A stretch of 64,000 nt of DNA from Acidobacteria bacterium AB60. Lineage in GTDB: Bacteria > Acidobacteriota > Terriglobia > Terriglobales > Acidobacteriaceae. A program made the translations under genes and the position numbers. The stretch is from the NCBI GenBank assembly GCA_008682415.1, contig VANK01000004.1:1-64000 (forward strand), read 5' to 3'. The notes beneath the pieces were generated by a model. The model ran no database searches, was not told the origin of the DNA, and was given only the letters and a program-made list of their open reading frames with translations. Below, in pieces: positions 24,503 through 33,116 of the stretch; positions within the stretch are counted from its first letter, which is position 1; every line of letters starts with the position of its first letter.

Positions 24503-25621
24503 GTGAGCAAAGCAGATTACTACGAGGTGCTTGGTGTCTCCCGCGATGCCAGCGACCAGGAGTTGAAGAGTGCCTATCGCAAGCTGGCGCTCAAGTATCA
24601 TCCTGACCGCAACCCGGGCGACCATGCAGCCGAAGAGAAGTTCAAGCAGGCCAGCGAGGCCTACCAGGTATTGTGCGACCCCGACAAGCGCGCGGCTTAC
24701 GATCGCTACGGCCACGCGGGTGTAGGCGGACCGGCATCCGGCGGCTTTGGCGGCCCGTTCGCCGGCGCGGTCGATCTTGGGGACATCTTTGGCGACCTGT
24801 TCGGCGAGATGTTCAACATGGGCGGCTCGCCTCGCGCCTCGCGCCAGCAGCGCGGAGACGACCTGCGTTTCGACCTTTCGATTGGATTTGAGGACGCAGT
24901 CTTCGGCACCGAGACGGAGGTCAAGATCCGGCGGCTGGAGATCTGTCCGACCTGCGACGGTCGAGGCAGCGCCTCGGGGCGTGGTCCGACGACCTGCGCC
25001 CAGTGCCACGGGCGCGGGCAGATTCGCTACCAGCAGGGGTTCTTCTCGGTGGCGCGGACCTGCGGCGCTTGCGGCGGCACCGGCTCGATTATTGGCGACC
25101 CCTGCCAGACCTGCCGCGGCGAGACGCGGGTCAGCAAGGAACTCAAGCTGAACGTCAAGGTGCCGCCGGGCGTGGAGGACGGCACGCGCATCCGCTACTC
25201 GGGCGAGGGCGATGCGGGGCGCGCGGGCGGTCCCAAGGGCGATCTGTACGTGGTTCTTTCGATCCAGCCGCACGATTTCTTCGAGCGGGACGGCCAGGAT
25301 CTGCGCTGCGTGATTCCGGTCAGCTTCCCGCAGGCGGCATTGGGCGCGGAGATCGAGATCCCGGGCATTGACGGGCCCGTGAGCCTCAAGATTCCCGAGG
25401 GCACGCAGAGCGGGAAAGAGGTGCGGGTGCGCGGCAAAGGCGTTCCCATCCTCAACGAAAAGGGACGCGGCGACCTGGTGGCCCGCATCATCGTGCAGGT
25501 TCCGCGCAAGCTCACGCGGGCGCAGCGCGAGCTGGTGAACAAGCTGGCCGAGCTGATGAACGTGGATAACCGGCCCACCTCTCCCACCCTGATGGACAAG
25601 ATGAAGGACCTGTTCAACTAG
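24503..25621 (+). CDS. dnaJ: Chaperone DnaJ
   Basis: 372 aa from GTG 24503 (TTG 24497 is the alternative; there is no ATG). The J domain has HPD at residues 33-35; a Gly/Phe-rich linker ([15 protein letters not shown]) follows; the zinc-binding domain has four CxxC modules: [27 protein letters not shown] and CQTCRGETR. The fourth departs from CxxCxGxG after CRGE but keeps both cysteines. The C-terminal substrate and dimer domains are complete. Works with DnaK and GrpE; dnaK is not in the window. Confidence 0.93.
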   Translation: MSKADYYEVLGVSRDASDQELKSAYRKLALKYHPDRNPGDHAAEEKFKQASEAYQVLCDPDKRAAYDRYGHAGVGGPASGGFGGPFAGAVDLGDIFGDLFGEMFNMGGSPRASRQQRGDDLRFDLSIGFEDAVFGTETEVKIRRLEICPTCDGRGSASGRGPTTCAQCHGRGQIRYQQGFFSVARTCGACGGTGSIIGDPCQTCRGETRVSKELKLNVKVPPGVEDGTRIRYSGEGDAGRAGGPKGDLYVVLSIQPHDFFERDGQDLRCVIPVSFPQAALGAEIEIPGIDGPVSLKIPEGTQSGKEVRVRGKGVPILNEKGRGDLVARIIVQVPRKLTRAQRELVNKLAELMNVDNRPTSPTLMDKMKDLFN

Positions 25622-25685
25622 GGTCTTCCGTTCCCCTCAAACCGATATCATGGGACCAGCGCGAGGAAGGCGGCGCTGACCCCTG

Positions 25686-26930
25686 ATGGCGTGGAACGTC
25701 TTCATCTCGGCGGGCGAGGCAAGTGGCGAGGCGTACGGCGCCCTGCTGATCGACGAGTTGAAGAGGCGCTTCGAAGGGGCAGGGCAGCAGGCAGCGTTTT
25801 TTGGAATGGGCGGACCGCGCATGGCCGCTGCCGGGCTTGAGCGCATTGTTCGCGCTGAAGATGTGGCGGTCATGGGCATCACCGAGGTGGTGCGGCACCT
25901 GCCGCGCATCTACCGCGAGTTCCGCAAGCTCAAGCAGTCGCTGCGAGACAGAAAGCCCGATGTCGCCGTTCTGATCGATTTCCCGGACATCCACTTCAAA
26001 CTGGCGGAGGAGCTGAAGCGCCTGGGGGTGCCGGTTCTCTTCTTTGTCAGTCCGCAGTTGTGGGCGTGGAAGAAGCACCGGATCAAGCTGGTCCAGAGGT
26101 ATGTGGACCGCATGCTGGTGATCTTTCCGTTTGAGGAGCCGTTTTATCGCGAGCGCGGCGTCCATGCCGAGTTTGTCGGCCATCCGATGGCCGAGCTGCC
26201 GATGCCGGTGATCTCAAGGGAGGCGTTCGCTGAGGCGAATGGGCTCGATGCGGGCCGGACGTGGGTAGGCCTGCTGCCGGGCAGCCGCATGAAGGAGGTC
26301 CGCGCCAACCTGCCGGAGATGCTGAACGCGGCGCGGCAACTGAAGCAGACAGTCCCGGATCTGCAATTCGTCTTACCCCTCGCACCCACCTTGACGGAAG
26401 CCCAGGTCGAAGAGGTGCTGGCGATCGGCGGCGACGCCTCTCGAGCAGACAAGGGAGATGGGCTGCGGTATGTCCGGGATGCCAGGGCGGCCCTGTTTCA
26501 TGCGCGCGCCTCCATCGTCGCCAGCGGCACCGCCACGGTGGAGGCGGCTCTCATCGGCAATCCGTTTGTAGTTGTCTACCGGGTATCGCCTCTGACTTAT
26601 GCCATCGCCAAACGCGTGGTCACGGTACCCCATGTTGCTATGGCTAATCTGATTGCGGGCAAACGGGTGGTTCCCGAGCTGATCCAGAACGACTTCACCG
26701 CATCCAACCTCGTCAGACAATTGTTGCCGCTGCTACCCGACGGGCCGTCGCGGGAGTCCATGATGATAGAACTCGCGAAACTCCGCGGCCTGGTTCGCGC
26801 CAAGGGACTGGACCGGGACGAGGGAACGGGCGCCATCTCCCGGGTGGCCGAGGTTACACTCGAACTTCTCGGGTCATCAGCTCGGGGCAGGGCCTCCGAG
26901 ACAATGTCTCCCGAAACGATGCACTATTGA
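25686..26930 (+). CDS. lpxB: Lipid-A-disaccharide synthase
   Basis: 414 aa GT-B glycosyltransferase joining UDP-2,3-diacylglucosamine and lipid X. Conserved blocks: FISAGEASGEAYGALL at the N-terminus, FFGMGGPRMAAAG, PDVAVLIDFPDIHFKLA, FFVSPQLWAWKKHRIK, VHAEFVGHPMAELP, VGLLPGSRMKEVRANLPEM and VASGTATVEAALIGNPFVVVYRVSPLTYAIA. Implies a lipid A containing outer membrane. It lies 64 nt after dnaJ on the same strand. Confidence 0.95.
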   Translation: MAWNVFISAGEASGEAYGALLIDELKRRFEGAGQQAAFFGMGGPRMAAAGLERIVRAEDVAVMGITEVVRHLPRIYREFRKLKQSLRDRKPDVAVLIDFPDIHFKLAEELKRLGVPVLFFVSPQLWAWKKHRIKLVQRYVDRMLVIFPFEEPFYRERGVHAEFVGHPMAELPMPVISREAFAEANGLDAGRTWVGLLPGSRMKEVRANLPEMLNAARQLKQTVPDLQFVLPLAPTLTEAQVEEVLAIGGDASRADKGDGLRYVRDARAALFHARASIVASGTATVEAALIGNPFVVVYRVSPLTYAIAKRVVTVPHVAMANLIAGKRVVPELIQNDFTASNLVRQLLPLLPDGPSRESMMIELAKLRGLVRAKGLDRDEGTGAISRVAEVTLELLGSSARGRASETMSPETMHY

Positions 26931-26984
26931 GCGGAGCGAAACCTGCGCCACTGTAAGGGCAAATTGCGAGTACGAGAGAATACG

Positions 26985-28982
26985 ATGAATCGGACAAATC
27001 TACTTCGGCGGCTTGGGACAGCGGCCATCGCCACCGCGGTGCTGGGATTGGGGCTGAAAGGATACGCCCAACGACCGGAGCGCCCTACGCTCAACATCAC
27101 GGGCTACGTGATCGACGCCGAACTCGATACAGAAACGCACCACATGACGGCCAAGGCGCAGGTGACCTTTAACGCTCCCGACAACGCGGAGGTCGTCACC
27201 TTCGGCTTTCATCCCGCGCTCAAGCTCAACAAGATCTCCGACGAAAACGGAAAGCTTCTGGGTGGTGAGCGTTCCGCGGACGGCACGGTGCGGGTGACCC
27301 CGGTCACGCCCATCCAGAACAAGGTTGCCCAGAAGTGGACCTTCGAGTATGAAGGCACCCTCACGGGTAACGAGGATGGTCCGGTGGAGGGGCTGAAGCT
27401 GGCCGCGATCCAGGAGCCCATCACCTACCTTCTGTATGCTGCCCGGTGGTTTCCGACCACCGGCTACCTGACGGACCGCTTTACGGCGGAGATGCACATC
27501 AAGGTGCCGCAGGGCATGCGCGTGTTTGCCAGTGGCCAGCAGGGGGCATCGCACTCCGCGACCCTTGCGAACGGCAAGCCGGGCGATCAGTATGACTTCA
27601 ACTGGACGAAGCCTGGTTTTCCCGGCACCGTGATCGCCGGGCGTTACGTTGAGCCGGTCAGCGTAGGCAGCGGAAATATCAAGGTCTATCTGACGGTTTC
27701 GCACCAGCAGTCCGGAAACGAGCTCGCGCAGACCGCCAACAAGGAATTTGAGTACTTCACCGACAACTTTGGCGCCCCGGAGACCTCGCACTTGAACGTG
27801 GTCGAGATCCCGGATGACACGCTTCCGGTGGCTTGGGCTCCGGAGCTGGCCGCGGTGATGGGCTCGCGGGTGGGGGACAAATCGGTGGTCCGCCTGCTGG
27901 CCGGGACGATCGCGCGTCAGTGGTGGGGTTGCGAGGTGAGTCCCAAAACCCTGAGCGATACCTGGATCACGAACGGCATGGCCCGCTACGGCGAGCTCAT
28001 GTACGTGGAGGAGGAGAACGGCAAGCCGGCGATGCGCGCTGCCCTGCAGGACGTGGCTGCCGGCGCCCTGGCGTACGACACCACGCCGCTTTCGTCCTCC
28101 GGGCGCCAGAACCCCTTTTCGCCCGAGTTTCAGTCGCAGACCCTGGAGAAGGGCGCGATGATCTTCCACATGCTGCGCTGGGAGATTGGGGATAAGGCGT
28201 TCCTGGCCACCCTGAAGGGGACACTCAGCCAATACACCGACCAGGGAATCCGCACCGCCGATCTGCAGAAGGTGGCTGAAGCGCAAAGTCAGCAACAGCT
28301 TACGCCGTTCTTCGCGCAGTGGGTTGATGGCACCGGAGCTCCGCAGTTCAAAAACAAATACGCCGTATACCGGCTGGGGAACAACAAAGGCTTCCGCACG
28401 ATCGGGGAGATTAACCAGGATCTCGATCTCTTCCGGATGCCGGTGGAACTGCGGGTGGAGACCGAGGGCAAGACCGAGATCAAGAAGGTGGATGTGGTCG
28501 GTACCGATTCCCAGTACATTGTGGACACCTTCGGACGGCCGCGCCACATCGCTATCGATCCGGGAGACTGGGTGCTCAAGTCTTCGCCCGATCTGCAGGT
28601 GCGGATCGCCATCTTGAAAGGCCAGCAGCTGGTGGGCCAGGGAGACCTGGCAGGAGCGCTGACCGAGTATCAGAAGGCGCTCGATGCGAACTCGCAGAGC
28701 TCGCTGGCCAGCTATCGGATCGCTGAGGTGCTTTACACGCAGCACAACTACCAGGCGGCCGTGAACTCCTATCGGGATGCCCTCCGCGGGGATGGGGATC
28801 CGCGCTGGACCGAGGTCTGGAGCCACATTCGCCTCGGCCAGATCTTCGACATTACCGGGCAGCGGGATCGCGCGGTCAACGAGTACCGCCTGGCGATCCA
28901 GACCAACGACAACACCCAGGGAGCTTTGAACGAGGCGCGGCAGTGGCTGCAAAAGCCGTACACACGGCCGGCGGATCAGTAG
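26985..28982 (+). CDS. Exported M1-aminopeptidase-like protein lacking zinc ligands, with C-terminal TPRs
   Basis: 665 aa from ATG 26985, followed by a signal segment (TAAIATAVLGLGLKGYAQ). Residues about 35-480 follow the M1 (gluzincin) layout: an N-terminal beta domain, then the active-site helix region. At the HEXXH-x18-E position the sequence reads G307-T308-I-A-R311 before QWWG, and N330 in TWITNGMARY, with the 18-residue spacing intact. Both His, the catalytic Glu and the third ligand are gone, so it should not be a zinc peptidase. The C-terminus (about 545-665) has TPR helices (GALTEYQKALD, NYQAAVNSYRDAL, QRDRAVNEYRLAI). Probably a scaffold or binding protein in the envelope. Confidence 0.82.
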   Translation: MNRTNLLRRLGTAAIATAVLGLGLKGYAQRPERPTLNITGYVIDAELDTETHHMTAKAQVTFNAPDNAEVVTFGFHPALKLNKISDENGKLLGGERSADGTVRVTPVTPIQNKVAQKWTFEYEGTLTGNEDGPVEGLKLAAIQEPITYLLYAARWFPTTGYLTDRFTAEMHIKVPQGMRVFASGQQGASHSATLANGKPGDQYDFNWTKPGFPGTVIAGRYVEPVSVGSGNIKVYLTVSHQQSGNELAQTANKEFEYFTDNFGAPETSHLNVVEIPDDTLPVAWAPELAAVMGSRVGDKSVVRLLAGTIARQWWGCEVSPKTLSDTWITNGMARYGELMYVEEENGKPAMRAALQDVAAGALAYDTTPLSSSGRQNPFSPEFQSQTLEKGAMIFHMLRWEIGDKAFLATLKGTLSQYTDQGIRTADLQKVAEAQSQQQLTPFFAQWVDGTGAPQFKNKYAVYRLGNNKGFRTIGEINQDLDLFRMPVELRVETEGKTEIKKVDVVGTDSQYIVDTFGRPRHIAIDPGDWVLKSSPDLQVRIAILKGQQLVGQGDLAGALTEYQKALDANSQSSLASYRIAEVLYTQHNYQAAVNSYRDALRGDGDPRWTEVWSHIRLGQIFDITGQRDRAVNEYRLAIQTNDNTQGALNEARQWLQKPYTRPADQ

Positions 28983-29010
28983 CGGCCGGTGTCCCTGAAC
29001 CCTAAAGCAC

Positions 29011-29036
29011 AACGGCCAGCTTCAGAGCTGGCCGTT
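29011..29036. terminator. Hairpin between convergent genes
   Basis: AACGGCCAGCT (29011-29021) and AGCTGGCCGTT (29026-29036) form an 11-bp perfect stem with a 4-nt loop, 28 nt after the M1-like stop. No T-run follows directly; a T-rich stretch comes about 20 nt later. Probably a terminator for the plus-strand gene. Confidence 0.6.
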
Positions 29037-29086
29037 GGCATTTCCCAGGTTGTGTTTTTCCCTTCTTTCCTTTCGGCTATCCCCCT

Positions 29087-29632
29087 CTACCGAGGTCCGC
29101 GGGAGAGGACGTCCAAGACGACAGGCGCCAGTCCCGAGTTGGTCATCGCGAGCTTCTCAGCGGCGGCGTACGACAGGTCGATGATTCTGCCCTCTGCCAG
29201 TTCGCCGCGATCGGTAATGCGAACGATCACCGAGCGCCCGTTTCTGAGGTTCACCACCCTTACCAGGGAACCGAACGGCAGTGTTGGATGACACGCCGTC
29301 ATGGCGTGCATATCGAACCGTTCGCCGCTGGCCGTGGCACGGCCATCAAATGCCTCTCCGTACCAGCTGGCAAGGCCACGAAGCAGAGCCTTGCGCTGGG
29401 CCGCGATCGACATTCTCCCGGGAGTCAGGGACACCGGCTTCGCTCGCGCGAAGTCCGGAACTGAAGGTGGCACACTGGCCGCCGGCTGAGGTACCAAAAC
29501 GTTCGCCTGAACCGGCCCGGTCCCTACAAAAAGCAGAGCGAGAGCCAATATGGCGGACGAAACCCCAGCAATCAGCCAAATTCGGAGCGGAGCATTCAGG
29601 CAAACTGCGCCTGACCTTCGACGAATTACCAT
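29087..29632 (-). CDS. rlpA: RlpA-like double-psi beta-barrel protein
   Basis: 181 aa exported protein with an N-terminal membrane/signal segment (about residues 17-43). The C-terminal domain is RlpA/DPBB: GLASWYGEAFDGRATASGERFDM, then LPFGSLVRVVNLRNGRSVIVRITDRG and RIIDLSYAAAEKL, the standard pattern with the catalytic-type DRG and DLS. RlpA homologues cleave naked glycan strands at the septum or bind them. No SPOR domain, and no lipobox Cys seen. Confidence 0.88.
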   Translation of the reverse strand: MVIRRRSGAVCLNAPLRIWLIAGVSSAILALALLFVGTGPVQANVLVPQPAASVPPSVPDFARAKPVSLTPGRMSIAAQRKALLRGLASWYGEAFDGRATASGERFDMHAMTACHPTLPFGSLVRVVNLRNGRSVIVRITDRGELAEGRIIDLSYAAAEKLAMTNSGLAPVVLDVLSRGPR

Positions 29633-29831
29633 CCGTCCATTTTACTAAGTTGATGCCGAAAAGTGACCCTTTTCGATGCGCAAACCAGTGCCGAAAGGAC
29701 TAGAAACTGTTGGTTACCGAGTCAACTTGCTAGAAAATAAGTTACTTAGTGGATATTACCCGGAGGTTTGCGATTCGTCGTTGGCGGGTATCTTCGCCTG
29801 TTGTTTGTAGCTGCGAGCGAAGAAAAGGCGG
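29633..29831. other. AT-rich spacer upstream of rlpA
   Basis: 199 nt, clearly AT-richer than its surroundings (about 29640-29770). It includes TAAGTTACTTA and two copies of a CAACTT/AAGTTG element facing each other (29647 and 29722 areas). No gene seen. Probably the rlpA promoter region. I looked here for a XerCD/dif-like site and did not find a convincing one. Confidence 0.4.
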
Positions 29832-30104
29832 TCATCTGCAGCGTGTCTGCTCGGCGACCTCCAGCCGCTCTTCCGGGCCCAGGTAACCCTTGCGGTGGAA
29901 CCAGTCCTCCATCGCGGATTGAAGTCGGGCGCAGGGCACCCGCGTACCGGCTTCGAGGAGGCCGTCTCCGACGGGCAGGGTGTCGTCGAAGATGGCGTCG
30001 TTGGTGAAGTTCCGCATGGCGAAGTTGTCGATCCAGCGGAGGGGGCAGGCGCTTCGGTTCCCTTCTGCGTCGACTCGTTCGATGGACAGCCTGCGGAGGA
30101 ACAT
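29832..30104 (-). CDS. Small hypothetical protein
   Basis: 90 aa, ATG start at 30104. Composition is that of a folded soluble protein (RWIDNFAMRNFTNDAIFDDT, LQSAMEDWFHRKGYLGPEERLEV) with several aromatics and acidic residues, unlike the Pro/Ala/Arg-rich overlapping frames. No known motif. It follows the cupin gene by 32 nt on the same strand, suggesting co-transcription. Function unknown. Confidence 0.6.
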   Translation of the reverse strand: MFLRRLSIERVDAEGNRSACPLRWIDNFAMRNFTNDAIFDDTLPVGDGLLEAGTRVPCARLQSAMEDWFHRKGYLGPEERLEVAEQTRCR

Positions 30105-30136
30105 GGCACGAGTTTACAGGCGACGGGCTGGATCGC

Positions 30137-30553
30137 TTACAGGTTCGGCGGCCAGGGAAGAAGGGAGGAATCGCATTCCTCGAAGACCGCACCCAACGCT
30201 GCGGGGCTCCTGTCCGTCAAAGCGTGGATTCCCTGGATAAGTCTCTGGATCGTGGGCGGCATGATGAGGAGGTAGCGCACTCTTTCTTGACCTGGATTCC
30301 AGTAGGTATGGGGCGTCCCGCGCGGCACCAGCACGCCGCAACCGGCCGTTAGCTCTACCCGTTCGGAACCGGACTGCACGCACAACTGCCCTTCCAGCAC
30401 GTACCACACCTCATCGTCGTTGTGGTGGACGTGCCATGGGGCGATGAAGCGGGGGCGGTCTCCGATGGGGCCGCCCGGATCGCTCCACTCCGCGACCGCG
30501 AAGGAGTTGTCCGGATTGCCGAGAGTATGACCTGCGAGGGGCGGAGCCTGCAT
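30137..30553 (-). CDS. Single-domain cupin protein
   Basis: 138 aa. Cupin motif 1 is APWHVHHNDDEVWYVLEGQL with H-x-H and Glu-type ligands, and motif 2 is VPRGTPHTYWNPG with the last His, so a metal site is likely complete. Small cupin_2 proteins include isomerases, dioxygenases and sensors; the substrate is not predictable. A GGAGG lies 10 nt before the ATG. Upstream of a 90-aa hypothetical gene. Confidence 0.82.
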   Translation of the reverse strand: MQAPPLAGHTLGNPDNSFAVAEWSDPGGPIGDRPRFIAPWHVHHNDDEVWYVLEGQLCVQSGSERVELTAGCGVLVPRGTPHTYWNPGQERVRYLLIMPPTIQRLIQGIHALTDRSPAALGAVFEECDSSLLPWPPNL

Positions 30554-30578
30554 ACCGGGAAGACCTCCTGCGTGCAGG

Positions 30579-31433
30579 CTATTTCCTGTCCGGAATCGGG
30601 GTGGCGTCTTGGGCCTGCTGCGTCTCCACTTTAAATCGCTTATAGCCGGAGATCCGCTCCGTGAAGTGCTGGCGCATGTTTTTCAGCAGCAGGACGCGCG
30701 CAGCCATTGTGCCTTCGCCGCCGGTCGGCAGCCAGAGGCCGTTCTCAATCGGAGCCTGGTCGAAGCGAAAGTTCGACCCCTTCTGCACGCTGGCCACCAG
30801 GCCGCCCGCCACGTGAAAGTTGTCGTCGAACGTGACCTCGAGATGCGCGACCTCCCGATCGGCCTCATCGATCCAGATCGTCCCCTTGAGCTTTTTCGAG
30901 GCTTCTTCGGCCAGGCCGTGCGCCTTCGCATCTTTGCGGCCCGCAAAGTCGAAGACGATGGTCGGACGTCCCCGAAACTTTTCGCGCCGGGGAGCGCCGA
31001 GTTGCATGATCTCCAGAACCCGGCTGATGCTCACCTGCGGTCCCTCGAGCGGCTGACCGGGTGGCGTCTTTTCCGCCTTGGCCACCAGTTTGGCAATTCG
31101 CTCGCTCTCTTTTTGCTGCTCGTGATCATTCAGCGGCTTGCCATTCCTGGCAATCGTGCGCTCGATCACGTGACCATTGACGAAGAAGTCCTCATTTTCC
31201 GAGCTTTCCGTCTTGGTCACGTTTCCCTTGGAATCGATCTCCTGGGTGACCTGCGCGGACGAGTAGGTGTAGTTTTCACGAAGCTTGTCGACTTGCTTCT
31301 GATGCGCCTGCACTTCGAGTACGAGCGCGTGCGGATTGGGCAAGGGCGGATCTCCCCCGGATTGGGCGCCAGCCCCAGCCACAAGCAGTACTGCGCACAG
31401 AACCGTCAGGAGGAGATCACGGATTCGAATCAT
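30579..31433 (-). CDS. Secreted acidobacterial-type protein, paralogue A
   Basis: 284 aa from ATG 31433, followed by a signal peptide (LLLTVLCAVLLVAGAGAQ). The mature part has an N-terminal helical/charged segment (NPHALVLEVQAHQKQVDKLRENYTYSS) and FFVNGHVIERTIARNGKPL, then a beta-rich C-terminal half (GTIWIDEADREVAHLEVTFD, GLWLPTGGEGTMAARVLLL) like the half-barrel of LolA/MucB-type lipoprotein-sorting proteins (inference). Clear paralogue of the gene at 34496-35338, which has FYVNGVQVERTISKNGKDL at the same place. Function unknown. Confidence 0.78.
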   Translation of the reverse strand: MIRIRDLLLTVLCAVLLVAGAGAQSGGDPPLPNPHALVLEVQAHQKQVDKLRENYTYSSAQVTQEIDSKGNVTKTESSENEDFFVNGHVIERTIARNGKPLNDHEQQKESERIAKLVAKAEKTPPGQPLEGPQVSISRVLEIMQLGAPRREKFRGRPTIVFDFAGRKDAKAHGLAEEASKKLKGTIWIDEADREVAHLEVTFDDNFHVAGGLVASVQKGSNFRFDQAPIENGLWLPTGGEGTMAARVLLLKNMRQHFTERISGYKRFKVETQQAQDATPIPDRK

Positions 31434-31615
31434 TGAGAGAGCGCACACAGGTCAATTCTTAGCTGTTTGACCCGGCAAAGCTCGAAAAGACGCGTTCGGG
31501 GAGCCGATTGCCGTCCATTGCGTACAATGGAGGCTCGACAGCAGACAGAACCACCGCATCGAACCTTGCAGATGCACCAAGTTGCCGGTCTGCTGCCGTG
31601 CACGGAGAACGACGT

Positions 31616-31966
31616 ATGCTCAGGCTTTTGCTTCATTGGCTGTTGAGCGCTGTTGCCTTGCTGATCACGTCAAGGCTTGTCCCCGGATTCGAAGTGCGCG
31701 GGTTGACCGCAGCGCTGATCGCGGCCGTCGTGATCGGCCTTTTGAACGCCACCGTCGGGCTGATCCTCAAGATCATCACCTTCCCGATCAGCATCGTCAC
31801 CTTCGGGATATTCCTGTTGGTGATCAACGGGCTGATGATCCTGGTGGCCTCGGACATCGTGCCGGGTTTTCGGGTCTACGGGATTGTGCCGGCGTTCTGG
31901 GGAGCTGTGATCCTGGCGCTTCTCGGGGTGCTGTTCAAGGCCCTGGTGCACGACGTCAAGGATTAA
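31616..31966 (+). CDS. Phage-holin-superfamily 4-TM membrane protein (PF04020-like)
   Basis: 116 aa from ATG 31616. Four hydrophobic segments with the typical strands: LLHWLLSAVALLITSRLVPGFEVRG, then AALIAAVVIGLLNATVG, then IITFPISIVTFGIFLLVINGLMILVA and GIVPAFWGAVILALLGVLF. This is the widespread mycobacterial 4 TMS/YvlD-like family, which despite its name is not known to be a phage holin. Function unknown, probably envelope stress. Convergent with the anti-sigma-like gene. Confidence 0.85.
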   Translation: MLRLLLHWLLSAVALLITSRLVPGFEVRGLTAALIAAVVIGLLNATVGLILKIITFPISIVTFGIFLLVINGLMILVASDIVPGFRVYGIVPAFWGAVILALLGVLFKALVHDVKD

Positions 31967-31972
31967 AGGTCT

Positions 31973-32473
31973 CTACCTCGCCGCGGGCTTCCTTGATGGG
32001 GGATTTCCAGGCTTGACCGCCCGAGGAGCTTCTCCTGGTCGTTGCGCTCGCGGTTTCGCCTCGAGAGGCCGGGCGAGCGCGGGGTGGGTGAGCGGCGCGG
32101 GACCCGGATCGGGCCGGTGTACCTCGCCCGCGGTGGAGAATCCCCGACCCATGCTGCCTGGTGCAGGCATGACCACCACGTTTGCGCCCGTCGTGGGCTG
32201 CACGCGCGAGTAGATCCGCCAACCACCCCCGGCCACTACGCAAACGATCGCGGCAGCCGCGGCCCCGCGCACCGCCTGGCCGTAGCCCCATCCGCCGGGA
32301 GCAAACACAAGCGGCCAGCGGAGAACTCGCGCCGCTCGGGGCGCCGTCCTCAAGCGGGTCTGGATCCTGTCCGCCAATCCCTCCGGCGCAGGCAGCCTGG
32401 CGATGATCTGCAGCGTCTCTTCGGCATCCTTGGCTGCCGCCACTCTTCCGGTCTGATTCTGTGCCATCTTCAT
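31973..32473 (-). CDS. Membrane protein coupled to ECF sigma factor, probable anti-sigma factor
   Basis: 166 aa. The N-terminal ~45 residues are helical and cytoplasmic (AEETLQIIARLPAPEGLADRIQTRL), one membrane segment follows (AVRGAAAAAIVCVVAGGGWRIYS) and the periplasmic tail is Pro/Arg-rich. It overlaps the sigma factor gene by 4 nt (ATGA), the usual sign of an anti-sigma partner. No zinc-binding HxxxCxxC motif is present, so if it binds the sigma factor it does so without the ZAS motif. Function inferred from context. Confidence 0.65.
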   Translation of the reverse strand: MKMAQNQTGRVAAAKDAEETLQIIARLPAPEGLADRIQTRLRTAPRAARVLRWPLVFAPGGWGYGQAVRGAAAAAIVCVVAGGGWRIYSRVQPTTGANVVVMPAPGSMGRGFSTAGEVHRPDPGPAPLTHPALARPLEAKPRAQRPGEAPRAVKPGNPPSRKPAAR

Positions 32474-33057
32474 CGCACACTCCTTGGGCGCTCGAGCAGC
32501 TCCGCCATCAGGTTGCGCGCACGAAACAGCCGCGATCGGACGCTGGATTCGCTGACGCCAAGAACCGAGGCAATCTCCACGCTGGAGAGCTCTTCGAAGG
32601 CGGAGAGCACGAGCACTTCACGCTCCTTCGCCGGCAGTTTGTCCACCAGTTGCAGGACGCGGGCATGATGCTGGGCCGCCGCCGCGGACTCCTCCGCGCT
32701 CAATCCTGTCGCGGGCAGGACGCGAGCCAATTCGCCGACGTCATCTGTCTCAGGCCGCGTCTTTGCCCGCCTCTTGCGGTCGAGGACGATGTTCCACACG
32801 ATGCGCACCAGCCAGACCCGGTGGTCGCGAATTTCGTCGAGCGAGTCGCGATGACGCAACACGCGGAGGAAGGCCTCCTGGACCGCGTCTTCCGCGTCCG
32901 CGGCGTTGCGCAATACGGAAAACGCGACGCGATACAGGGTTGACGCGTACTGCTCCACCATCGCCGCAAGCGCTTGTTGCTGGGCGTGCTGGCGGGCTTT
33001 GTCGTGCACAGCTGTGGGTGTGATCTCCATCCAGGGCAGGTGCAGGCTGGCGCTCAT
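32470..33057 (-). CDS. ECF-type RNA polymerase sigma factor
   Basis: 195 aa. Region 2: ASTLYRVAFSVLRNAADAEDAVQEAFLRVLRH; linker; region 4: LPAKEREVLVLSAFEELSSVEIASVLGVSESSVRSRLFRARNLM, a complete helix-turn-helix for -35 recognition. Start taken at 33057; M10 (33030) is an alternative and neither has a good Shine-Dalgarno site. Coupled to a membrane protein by a 4-nt overlap. Its regulon may include the flanking secreted paralogues, but no shared promoter was identified. Confidence 0.9.
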   Translation of the reverse strand: MSASLHLPWMEITPTAVHDKARQHAQQQALAAMVEQYASTLYRVAFSVLRNAADAEDAVQEAFLRVLRHRDSLDEIRDHRVWLVRIVWNIVLDRKRRAKTRPETDDVGELARVLPATGLSAEESAAAAQHHARVLQLVDKLPAKEREVLVLSAFEELSSVEIASVLGVSESSVRSRLFRARNLMAELLERPRSVR

Positions 33058-33116
33058 GCAAACCAGACGCAGTGCCCGGCAAAACTGCTCAGGCCGCGGG
33101 TTCCTGCCCCGGGATC

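Noticed and set aside
27000..29012. 670-aa minus-strand open frame opposite the M1-like gene
   Set aside because: Arg/His/Leu-rich shadow without motifs; the plus-strand protein has a signal peptide, M1 layout and TPRs.
29640..29770. AT-rich segment as a dif/XerCD site
   Set aside because: No 28-mer with two 11-bp arms around a 6-bp core near the consensus; only short AAGTTA-type similarity.
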